Assembly (NCBI GenBank): GCA_024449915.1 | Contig: JAMZAV010001856.1 | Location: 217,009 to 281,008 of the forward strand | Direction: 5' to 3' | DNA length: 64,000 nt | Source of the DNA: Sweltsa coloradensis | Taxonomy: Eukaryota; Arthropoda; Insecta; Plecoptera; Chloroperlidae | Part shown: one piece after another, positions 31,434 to 40,510 of the stretch | How positions within the stretch are numbered: the first letter of the stretch is position 1 | How the letters are laid out: each line of letters starts with the position of its first letter | The notes under the pieces: model-generated | The model's database searches: none | Told to the model about the DNA's origin: nothing | What the model saw: the letters and a program-made list of their open reading frames with translations, nothing else | Program-made: the position numbers and the translations under genes

Positions 31434-31770
31434 AGAATCGTGAAAATTTTCGGGATTGCAAATCGCATTTTCGGTTATACACTAGATATCTTGGGTTTCC
31501 ATTTTACATAGTGTTTTTAATTGTTCGCCCTTATTACCCACTGGTTGTGCATTCTGATGCAAGATTTTAAATTTAAATCTCCTCTCCACCATATCGGTAT
31601 TTGCTGTCAAATCTAGGGCTGTTGTTTGGGATGAAATGGTGAGTGGATTGACCTAAAGGGTGTGTCCATCTCTAACACATCTGACTGTCACCTACCTGTG
31701 ACCTTGGCCAAACCTTTTAATACAAGTTTAAAATTGCTACAGCTCTTCTTGTAAGCAAAACTTAGTAACA
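31434..31770. other. No gene seen
   Basis: Unique sequence between a LINE-A tail and a GAC-SINE. No feature recognised. Confidence 0.5.
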
Positions 31771-31776
31771 TACTAC

Positions 31777-32168
31777 CCCGTCTGGGCCAGGGGAAGAATA
31801 GGCCCAGAGCATGGCTCTGCTAATCGTAAAAGGCGATTTAAGAGAAAAAGTCCACCTCGCAAACATCAGCTAGTATGTAGGGTAGTATTTTACTCCCAGA
31901 AAATAGAGGCGAGCTCTGGCAATTGTCGTCGGGGACCTTGCCCCCTTCCCTTGACGACCCTTCGACGACGATGACGACAATGACATAACGAACGATGACG
32001 AAGACAATGACGACCGCGACGTGAGAACCCCCCCTTTCCTGCCCTTACCCGTGGCTGGTTCTGACCAGAATGGGCCCCAGATCCAGCCCCCCCCCCCCAT
32101 TAGTTAAGAGTGGTGCATTATGACCTAACGGTTGACGCGTCCTTAATCCAAATAAACAAAAAAAAAAT
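31777..32168 (+). mobile_element. GAC-SINE, full length
   Basis: CCCGTCTGGGCCAGGGGAAG to CCTTAATCCAAATAAAC with an A run. Every block is present. Confidence 0.9.
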
Positions 32169-32199
32169 TATCACTTTAACTCCCCTGTCATGTTATGGA

Positions 32200-32575
32200 C
32201 AATTAACCATATATCATATGCTAGCAGCATATACCAAAAAAGATGCCTTGTGCACGCAATCTGATCCCGTCCAATCATATCAAGAACTTGAATCCTATGA
32301 TAACGGCGACAAACTTTCTAAATTTCTCTTGCAATGTTATGTATTAAAGAAAAAATAATTGTTATAATACAAATTTATTTTGTTTATTTATTTCCATTCA
32401 AATAAAGAACTTATGTTTTGCTATTACTATCACCATCATTTGATTTTCTAATATGAACACTAAGTAATAATATAATCATCAAACACACCATTGCCTCATC
32501 TTATCAACTTTCAGTATCACAGGCGGTGCAATATGACCTAACCGGTTGAAGCGCCCTAGTTTCTCACGTCGTCGT
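32200..32575 (+). mobile_element. LINE-A 3' end fragment
   Basis: Codons for the HHMLA-YTKKDAL region, the stop, the UTR and a full hairpin (GGCGGTGCAATATGACC..GAAGCGCC) ending CACGTCGTCGTAG. Confidence 0.88.
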
Positions 32576-32616
32576 AGTGATAGACTTTGTGCATTTCAGC
32601 GCACCAGGCACCTTGC

Positions 32617-32984
32617 CCCCGTCTGGGCCCGGGGTAGAAATGGCCCAGAGCATGGCTCTGCTAATCGTAAAAGGCGATTCAAGAGAAAAAGTCCACCTCG
32701 CAAACATCAGCTAGTAAAAGCGGAGTATCTTACTCCCCAAACTATAGGCGAGCTCTGGTAATCGTCGTCGGGGACCTTGCCACCTTCCTTTGACGACCCC
32801 CCGGCGACGATGACAATGACACAACGAACGATGACAAAGACGATGACGACCTCGACGTGAGAAACCCCTCTTCCCCCCCTTACCCGTGGCTGTTTCTGAC
32901 CAGCATGGGCCCCTCCTCCCCCCCTCTCCTAGGTTAGAGTGGCGCATTATAACTTAACGGTTGACGCACCCTTATATCAAATAT
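32617..32984 (+). mobile_element. GAC-SINE, full length
   Basis: It starts CCCCGTCTGGGCCCGGGG about 40 bp after the LINE-A tail and ends CGGTTGACGCACCC then an AT tail. Confidence 0.9.
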
Positions 32985-33165
32985 CTGAACTTAAAGACTT
33001 TTAATGACTTATACCAAGTTAAATCAAAAGATTCATAGAATCTCTATCGCTGATCAATAAGTCCGTTATTTACTTGATTGACAGATTTATTGTAAATTTC
33101 CCTAAAAGGTTGATATTTGGTTGGTTGATTTCGGCAGTATACAGCGTGTTATTCTCTCATTCCAG

Positions 33166-33229
33166 GTCTTGGTCAGCAGTACGGAAATCATGCACGACAG
33201 TGACCCATATCTCCACTCTACCCTAGAAG
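33166..33229 (+). CDS. Candidate 64 bp internal exon
   Basis: A pyrimidine-rich acceptor (ATTCTCTCATTCCAG) precedes and a donor (CTAGAAG|GTAGGA) follows. Of the three frames only one is open: VLVSSTEIMHDSDPYLHSTL then E and one extra base (phase 1 out). The exon at 44,173-44,411 begins in the complementary phase, giving GAA at the junction. Base composition is more balanced than the flanks. I do not recognise the protein. A chance splice pair cannot be excluded for so short an exon. Confidence 0.38.
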
Positions 33230-33239
33230 GTAGGAACTA

Positions 33240-34070
33240 AACACATCAGTTGTATTATCATTCTAGCTCTGTTTAGAATGATGTTACACAAATACTTCAA
33301 CGTCTTTATAAACTTGAAAAACAATATAATCAACAAACACACACAACTTATTTTATTAACTAACAACCCCACAAATAACAAAAATTGTGATAAAAAAAAT
33401 CGGCAGCCAAGCTCTCCCTCAAAAGTCTTCGGATGTCAATGCTGTGAAATATTGAATTTGAGCCAAGCTTTTCATTCCTTCTCCCCGAGTTTCGCATAGA
33501 AAAGAAGTAAGATTATTTCGCCTGTTGACAAGCGCCAAGACAACCATATTTTGGTATTAAAAAAGTAAAATTTTTAAACTCGAAAATATAAAAAAATATT
33601 GACCATAGAATTTGGGTCATTACGAGAACTATAAAAATTATTCAAAAAGCAGATTGTGATAATCATTTGGTGGAGGTGCAGGGTAGAGCGAGAAAAGTTG
33701 AAACTCCATAAGAATAGCATTGTTGGTGGAGGTGCCGGGTCCTCACTTCTTAATTTTATTATTTCAGTTTAATTACGGAAGGTGGTATTATTGCTGTGGT
33801 ATTTTGTTAAGTATTGCGCACGTGTCGATGAATTCATTAAGTGTGTTTCAAGTATGAAGGTCAGTGTACTATAAGCAACAAATCGCATCTCATTACTTGT
33901 ACTTGTTGTACTTATTAAACAGAGTGGACTTTCATAGACGCGCTCTTATACCAACTTAATTTAAAACTACTATTTTACTTTATTATGTAATTGCGTCAAA
34001 GGCAAAACATAAAATAACCACAAGCTACAACTCACGTCGCAATCGAACTGCGTGATTAGGTCACCCCAGG
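33240..34070. other. Unique AT-rich sequence (intron-like)
   Basis: No frame, RNA or repeat that I can support. If the flanking exons are real this is intron. Confidence 0.45.
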
Positions 34071-34073
34071 TCC

Positions 34074-34119
34074 AAGGTCTACTGGATCGGCGGAGAGAGG
34101 CGGGGATCTAGTAGACCTT
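34074..34119. repeat. 15 bp stem-loop
   Basis: AAGGTCTACTGGATC (34,074-34,088) pairs with GATCTAGTAGACCTT (34,105-34,119) with one G-T mismatch, around a 16-base GC-rich loop. The function is unknown. Confidence 0.85.
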
Positions 34120-34334
34120 GCCCAGGTCAACAGGCGTAGGAATCTTGAAACTCTCCGTCAACAAGGCGGTGGACGAAACATTGTCGCACTTACATTTTTT
34201 TCAACTTTTTTCGGCCAAGATAGACGCGTTTGGTTCTGTGAACGTAGATTTAGCAACATATTGTGTTAATAAGTACTAACTATTTATTGGTATTATTACA
34301 AGAACAGTGTACATTGAGATATCATACAACAAGG

Positions 34335-34892
34335 CTGGAGAATTTTAAAATGCATTGTTGTTGTAATGCTTTCATCTCAAATATGTACTTAAACATATTG
34401 TAATTTCTGCATCTATGCCCCCGTCTGGGCCCGGGGTAGAAATGGCCCAGAGCACGGCTCTGCTAATCGTAAAATGCGATTCAAGAGAAAAAGTCCACCT
34501 CGCAAACATCAGCTAGTAAGCGGGGAGTATATTACTCCCCGAACCTAGAGGCGAGCTCTGGCAATCGTCGTCGGGGACCTTGCCCCCTCCCTTGACGACC
34601 CCCCGCGACGATGACAATGACACAACGAACGATGACAAAGACGATGACGACCGTCGACGTGAGAAACCGCCCTTCCTCCCCTAACCCGTGGCTGGTTCTG
34701 ACCAGCATGCCCCCCCCCTCACCCCCCCTTAGGCTAGAGTGGTGCATTATGACCTAACGGTTGACGCGACCTTAATCCAAATAAACAAAACAAAAAATCT
34801 GCATCTATGTTATAAGATTTATTTAGTTGTCCTCTTTTGTAAATCAGTTTTTATAACTGAATAGGAACGACGTTAAATAAATAATGAATAAA
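34335..34892 (+). mobile_element. LINE-B 3' UTR and tail, split by a GAC-SINE
   Basis: 34,335-34,417 and 34,798-34,892 join to give the 3' UTR seen in reverse at 44,846-45,015: GCATTGTTGTTGTAATGC, TTCTGCATCTATG, TAGTTGTCCTCTTTTGTAAATCAG, the CAGTT/AACTG hairpin and GACGTTAAATAAATAAT. Confidence 0.88.
34418..34797 (+). mobile_element. GAC-SINE with exact target duplication (reference copy)
   Basis: TCTGCATCTATG lies at 34,406-34,417 and 34,798-34,809, and occurs once in the uninterrupted LINE-B UTR near 44,950. This fixes the element as 380 bp, from CCCCCGTCTGGGCCCGGGG to AAATAAACAAAACAAAAAA, and shows that it moves as a retroposon with a ~12 bp duplication and an A-rich 3' tail. Confidence 0.95.
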
Positions 34893-35004
34893 TATACAAA
34901 TAAATTACTTTGTTTACATTTTAACTCGTCGAAACTAATGGCTGGCATTTTCTTCTGTCGCCACTCAGTGAACGTTTATTATTTGGTCAGCTGCTAAGAT
35001 TGGT

Positions 35005-35137
35005 TTACTCCCCACATCCCTTTCCGCCTGTGGCTGGTTCTGTCAGGCACGGACTGTCTCCCCATATCCAGTAGGCTAGAGTGGTGCGTTATGACCTAAC
35101 GGTTGACGCGTCCTTAATCCAAATAAACAAAAAAAAA
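35005..35137 (+). mobile_element. GAC-SINE 3' end
   Basis: CTCCCCACATCCC, GTGGCTGGTTCTG, TAGGCTAGAGTGGTGCG and GACCTAACGGTTGACGCG with an A run. It is part of the duplicated unit. Confidence 0.8.
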
Positions 35138-35236
35138 TCTGCATCTATGTTATAAGATTTATTTAGTTGTCCTCTTTTGTAAATCAGTTTTTATAACTGA
35201 ATAGGAACGACGTTAAATAAATAATAAAAAAATATA
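35138..35236 (+). mobile_element. LINE-B tail, duplicated copy
   Basis: Identical order to 34,798-34,892. It was generated by the 340 bp duplication rather than by a new insertion. Confidence 0.85.
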
Positions 35237-35345
35237 CAAATAATTACTTTGTTTACATTTTAACTCGTCGAAACTAATGGCTTTTAGCATTGGCATTTTC
35301 TTCTGTCGCCACTCAGTGAACGTTTATTATTTGGTCAGCTGCTAA

Positions 35346-35480
35346 GATTGGTTTACTCCCCACATCCCTTTCCGCCTGTGGCTGGTTCTGTCAGGCACGA
35401 GACTGTCCTCCCATATCCAGTAGGCTAGAGTGGCGCACTAAAACCTTGTGGTTGACGCCCCCTTTTTCCCAAATAAACCT
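35346..35480 (+). mobile_element. GAC-SINE 3' end, duplicated copy
   Basis: Same variant block as 35,005-35,137, then degenerate GTGGTTGACGCC and CCAAATAAACC. Confidence 0.75.
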
Positions 35481-36320
35481 AAACCCTCTACGACCGCCTT
35501 GACGACGAAGACGGCCGAGTCCTAAAAACCCCTCCCTTATCTTCCTGCTAATGGCTGGCCCTGTCTATAGTCCATTTTAAGGTCTGCTGAGAGTAGCTGT
35601 TTTGGCGTTGCTCCCAAATGCAGAACAGTTTGGCTAGCCCCAACTTTCTTTTGTGTGTCTTAATAGGGGTTGCAGCTAGTTCGAGTCCTTGTGTTATTGT
35701 TGTCTGTTCGCCGATCCCTTCCTTCCTTCTATGGCGATGTTGTAAACTACCTTTCTATCATAAAGTTTATTGAGGTCTGACAACGATTACGGGTTTCCCT
35801 TCCCCAAACCCGAGCCACATCCACAACTAATAAAAATATTTAAATCAAATTAAAAATAATTAAATTCTATTCATAAAAAACTATTTTCTACAACAAGTGG
35901 AACACATTTTCGTATATTTGACACCAACGCACGTGCGTTCGAATCCCGCGTGAAAGACCTCTTTATTTCGTCATTGACTCAATAATGACATATTTTATTA
36001 TTTATAACCGATGTTAAACAGTAAAAGACGGAATTCACAAATAAATACGAACAATCTTATTTATATATTATCAAAAAACTTTTGCCACGGTAACATTGGT
36101 TATAATTTGCATTGATGTGTGTGTGGGGGGGGAGGAGATCTTGGGAGAAACGTGGTCAAAACGTTGGAGATTGCGAACAGATGTTTTGTCACCATGCTTT
36201 TCATAATTTGGACGGTTCGTTTCTTATTGTGGAAAGTATAGTAACCAGCAACGTATTATTGTTCTTATACCAAATCGAAAGAAGTAAAACAAAAAAAGCC
36301 TGTACCGGGATTTAAACCCG
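35481..36320. other. No gene seen
   Basis: Starts with GAC/GCC-rich SINE-like debris (to about 35,570). Near 35,935 GTGCGTTCGAATCCCGCG resembles a tRNA B box, but no cloverleaf or A box is clear. The rest is AT-rich. Confidence 0.45.
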
Positions 36321-36321
36321 G

Positions 36322-36482
36322 AAAGACGATGATGACTGCGACGTGAGAAACCCTCCTTCCTCCCCTTACCCGTGGCTGGTTCTGACCAGCATGGGCCCCT
36401 CCCCCCCCCCCCCTTAGGCTAGAGTGGTGCATTATGACCTAACGGTTGACGCGTCCTTAATCAAAAAAAAAAAAAAAAAAAA
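36322..36482 (+). mobile_element. GAC-SINE, 3' part
   Basis: GAAAGACGATGATGACTGCG, GTGGCTGGTTCTGACC, a C run, GGTGCATTATGACC and a pure A run of about 20. Confidence 0.85.
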
Positions 36483-36629
36483 CGGAAACCATCGGCATAG
36501 GAAACCCGTATTTATGAACGTCCTTGATCCGCCGAAGCGCCTTTGCCTGCTTCGTTATTGTCTTCCTTTTGTGCATGTTATTTCCATTATCAAGCAAGTT
36601 ACTATAAACTGGAAGCATATACGATAAAA

Positions 36630-37702
36630 GATGTTTTTAATGTGAAATATGTCAGACACTTTGATAACAAACCGATGGCAACCCTTCCAACGGGGTTAAG
36701 ATGTAAACTTTTGTTTAATCTTATAGAATTTAATCTGCCAACAGTTTTTAATTTTGTTTTTAGCAATAACCCGCCCTGGTCTACACCAGAGCCGATTTTT
36801 CTATTCGACCTTTGTCGTTTTGATAAAAACTCTACTTGCGATAGTGTATTCAAAATTAGCTTTAGAAAGATTTGCCATGAACATCAAAAGTTTACTTTGG
36901 TATTCACAGATGGCTCCAAAATTGACAACAAGGTTGGAAGTGCCTTTTATTGCTCCACCTTAACTGAACGTTTCAGCCTAAGCGACGTATGTTCAGTTTT
37001 CACTGCAGTTATTTGCCATCCGTGAAGCTCTTAAATACATTCTACGCTGTCGTTGTGGAGAATAACTTTTGTGTTCAGATAGCCTAAGTTCACTTCAAGC
37101 TATAAAACTCATGTATTCTAGTCATCATTTGGTACAAGACATCCAATTCTATTTAGAAAAACTAACCTTAAGGGAATATAATAGAGTTTTGCTGGATACC
37201 TGGACACGTGGGCATAGAGGGAAATGAACACGCTGATAGGGCTGCTAAGGAAGCTTCCCAGCGTCGCGAGGTTGATTTCAATCTAGTTCCCGTTCCAGAT
37301 GTCAAGAGTGGATTCAAGCAAAGATTGTTGGATTTGCGACAAGCATCTTGGCATGTGTTGCAAAATAACAAATTGCGTAGTGTGATGCCCACATTGACTA
37401 ACAAAATTCGTCCACCTACGTCTCGACTCTCACGTAGAGAAGAGGTGGTATTGTCTAGACTTCGTATAGGGCACACACGCCTAACACACGGATATCTCTT
37501 AACCAGAGAAAAGGTTATTCCCATATGTGACACATGTGATGTACCTTTAACCGTACATCATATGCTAGCAGAATGTACCAAATATGATGCCTTGCGCATG
37601 CAATTTTATCTCTCCCAATCATATGAAGAACTTCTATCATATGATAACGGCGACAAACTTTCCAAATTTCTCATCCAAAGTAATCTATTTAACAAACTTT
37701 AA
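36630..37702 (+). pseudogene. LINE-A RNase H and zinc knuckle, second copy
   Basis: VFTDGSKIDNKVGSAFYC, then FTA-ICHP (frameshifted where the Glu helix should be), then a clean 164-codon frame: MGIEGNEHADRAAKEASQRR to CDTCDVPLTVHHMLAEC and the stop. In this copy the region before IPGHVG has TTCAAGCTATAAAA, so the Gln codon that is a stop in the 22.9 kb copy is intact. Frameshifts at about 37,010 and 37,170 keep it inactive. Confidence 0.9.
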
Positions 37703-37742
37703 TTAACTTCACACACATTTCTTTCTTTTCTTTATTTTCATT

Positions 37743-38691
37743 TATTTATTTATTTATTTATCAGATGCATATCACAACAGAGTACAAATACTCCACAAGT
37801 GCAAATCATAGCATTACCTAATGGATAGAAAACATACTAATAGACATTAAAATATACAACACAAAATAATACATTTAACTCATTAAACATGTGAAATTAT
37901 CAATTTAAATGTGAAACTATCAAAATTATTAACATTAAAAATGAATTAGAGATATTCTTGAAAGAAAATAGAAGAACAATTTTATAATAAAGAAGATACT
38001 AATGGAAATAAGCTAGTGAGTAAATTACGTTAATATCCTAATGCTTGAGTGATCACAGATTTAAATTTAAAAATATTTTGAGAGTAGAGATCAATGTCTG
38101 TTCCTTCAAGAGGTTTTAACATATTAAAAGAATGCTGTAATCTGTTGATGCATGAATTTTTATGGAGGTCGAGATGACTTAGGGCTGGTTGAAAAGTTTT
38201 GTGAAGGCGTGTATGTTTGGGAGGTATATGAAAATTTAATTTCCCAAGAATTAAACTAGTGTTTGTTAAATTATTTACAATTTTGTAAAGGTAAACCATG
38301 TCGGAATAGTTCCTTCGGTTTTCTAATGTCATTAGGTTAGCATCTTTACAAAGTTGTGCATAATCTACTCTATGATACAGAATGTTACTTTTTATACATT
38401 GATGTTTTATGAAACACTGTTGGACCCTTTCTACATTATGAATTTTGGTGATTTGATATGGGTTCCAAATAGAGCTAGCATAATCTAAATGAGGCCTAAC
38501 AAGAGAGAGGTACAACTTTCGCATAGTGGTTTTGGAGAATTCTTTAGAGCAGTTTCGTCTTAAGAAACCAAGCAATCTAAATGATTTCGGAATAATGTAA
38601 GAAAGGTGATTCGAGAATGAAAGATCATGAGATATGATGACACCTAAATCCTTGACTTTCGTGACTCTTTCCAAAATCCGTACATACATAC
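37743..38691 (-). mobile_element. LINE-C, 5'-truncated, nested in LINE-A
   Basis: On the minus strand it runs from an RT C-terminal region to a 3' UTR of ~280 bp and an (AAATA)n-like tail at 37,742-37,762. It splits the LINE-A 3' UTR at a point that is intact in the 23.6 kb copy. It is therefore younger than that LINE-A insertion. Confidence 0.9.
38030..38689 (-). pseudogene. LINE-C reverse transcriptase, C-terminal 219 residues
   Basis: The open frame reads VTKVKDLGVIISHDLSFSNH, KLYLSLVRPHLDYASSIWNP, VERVQQCFIKH, then SDMVYLYKIVNNL. These blocks (LGV..D..LSF..H; LY..LVRP.LDYAS..W.P; .E..Q..F) are the thumb and connection of CR1/jockey-like RTs. The catalytic YxDD part is lost by 5' truncation. 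The frame is still unbroken to the stop ALGY, so the insertion is recent. Confidence 0.92.
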
Positions 38692-38959
38692 ATACATAAC
38701 TTTTATTTTGCTATTACTTTCTTCATCTTCAATTTATTTTGTTATTTATACACTTAGAAAACAATCTAATCATCAAACATACCTGCATTAACTCTTCTAA
38801 TTTACTTTCATTCACAGGCGGCGCAATATGACCTAACCGGTTGAAGCGCCCTAGTTTCTCACGTCGTCGTCGTCATTGCGATTTAATCCTACAATAAATA
38901 AAAATGTGATTTTAAAAATATGGATAGCATTTGTTTAGTAGTAGCTAGCGGGACAACAT

Positions 38960-39032
38960 CTACGTGGCTTGCATGGCCTACTGGTAAGCATTTAGTCTAC
39001 CGCACGTAGGGTTGGGGTTCGATAGCCGTTAG
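38960..39032 (+). other. tRNA-like sequence
   Basis: TGGCCTACTGGTAAGCAT (A-box-like), CTACCGCACGTAG (anticodon-like hairpin) and GGGTTCGATAGCC (B box) are properly ordered. The acceptor stem is not convincing. Likely a SINE head or tRNA pseudogene. Confidence 0.4.
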
Positions 39033-39192
39033 TTCGAACTTTTTTAAAATTTTTACACCCACATATTATTTTTTAGGGGTGTTAAATGGGAAATAAAACT
39101 TAGGTGATTTTGTTTTAACTTGGAAATTTGTTAATGTTTCACGCTAATACGTTTTGAACACGATTCGCATTTCAAATGTGCAATTTAAATAT

Positions 39193-39370
39193 CTAGGGAA
39201 ACGCCAAAGTCGTTGTTAAACGAGTGAGTGAGCCATGTGTTGAGTACCCGGTATCATTCCTCATACTGGGCTAGATCCTTAGGTATAGGGGAGAAAAGAG
39301 GATGTTCCCGGGTACTCAACACTTGGCTCACTCACTCACTCGTTTAACAACGACTTTGGCGTTTCCCTAG
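39193..39370. mobile_element. CTAG MITE, palindromic (reference copy)
   Basis: The 178 bp element has arms CTAGGGAAACGCCAAAGTCG...GAGTACCCGG and their near-exact inverse, around a short loop. No target duplication is evident unless CTAG itself is the target. Such an element could fold into one long hairpin. Confidence 0.92.
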
Positions 39371-39384
39371 TTAATAGGTAAGTT

Positions 39385-40500
39385 ATAGGGATTTTGTTTC
39401 GGGACATGACATTTTGGATTCATGGCATTATGTCAGTAAAGTGGTATGTTTTTATGACGATCGATCGAGTTTTAGGTATACATATAATACATGTCATAAG
39501 TGGTATAATTTAACTAAAATTTAATTAATTTTGTGATTGATTAATTTAATTAATTTTTTTTCAACACAATTATTCGTAATAAAACTAGCTTTAAAATGAT
39601 GCCAAGGTCGACCACATTGTGTTAATTTTACACAATTAATTGAGATCATTGTCATTATTTTGAATTAATTGAATTAATTAAATTAATATGAAAGTGATTC
39701 GAATTAAGTTTTGTCAATTGTGGTCATATTGTTCTTGTGTGATACACTATGTGATTGTGGTACGTGAATAATAAACTTTCAATTGGGATACAATTAATGC
39801 CTAATTTAATTAATTAATCAATAAGTTACCGGAATTTCGTTTCGGGACTAACAATTTTGGATTTATTGACGTTATTTTAGTATAGTATGAAAATTTCTTG
39901 GCGATCTGGTGAGTTTTACGCATAAACAATTATATTTATGTTAAAAAGTGCTATAATTGCAATACATTGTAATAATTTATAAATAAAATTAAAACTATAG
40001 CATTTGCGGTAAAACTGCTGACATTTTTTGTAGAGCATTAAAAACCCATTAAAACAATACCTGTTTTGTTCAAATCCGATGATTACTTCTTGAGTTACAG
40101 TAATTTTAAGAATTATTTTGGCGGCCATCTTGAGGACGCCATGTCAGGTGACTCATTTGCTACCAAGCGTGTCCCCCGTGAAAATAACATTCTAAAATGT
40201 TTTTTACCACCACTCCTAAATTTTGGTGCTGGTTTCCGGCTTTGAAATGTTTTTACGCTTGTTCCACGGACTACGATAGCCTATAGGCAAAGAATGCAGT
40301 AAAGACGTCTGAAAAGTAAGTAGAATGTAAGAGGAGCTTAATAAAAGAGCGGATTATTTTTTTGAAATTTTTTTGACGGGACATAACCTCAGAATCAACA
40401 ATTGTATTCAAATTACTGGAATCAGTTGCTCAAGTTCAAAATTGAATTTTGAGCAGAGGTTTTTTGTATATTATTTCTACACTCCTTTATCTACAACCTT
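39385..40500. repeat. Diverged direct repeats in AT-rich DNA
   Basis: GATTTTGTTTCGGGACATGACA near 39,390 and AATTTCGTTTCGGGACTAACA near 39,838 begin two ~130 bp diverged copies. Between them is TTAATTAATT-rich sequence. 40,100-40,500 holds nothing I recognise. Confidence 0.5.
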
Positions 40501-40510
40501 AATATAAGTA

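Larger units (their letters stand above)
34758..35440. repeat. Tandem duplication, 340 bp period
   Basis: TCTGCATCTATGTTATAAG at 34,798 recurs at 35,138. Both units hold a SINE end, the LINE-B tail, a unique stretch (GTCGCCACTCAGTGAACG) and another SINE end (ATCCAGTAGGCTAGAGTGG). Copies differ by small indels. Unequal exchange between SINE 3' ends would explain it. Confidence 0.92.
36628..38877 (+). mobile_element. LINE-A, second long copy, with nested LINE-C
   Basis: It begins in the linker (YVRHFDNKPMATLPTGLRCK), continues through RNase H, the zinc knuckle and the 3' UTR, and is interrupted in the UTR at 37,742 by an antisense LINE-C (to 38,691). The UTR resumes at CATACATAACTTTTATTTTG and ends with the hairpin and CACGTCGTCGTCGTC. 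Confidence 0.93.

Noticed and set aside
35930..35950. GTGCGTTCGAATCCCGCG as a tRNA T arm
   Set aside because: The upstream sequence does not form D or anticodon arms, so a tRNA gene cannot be supported.
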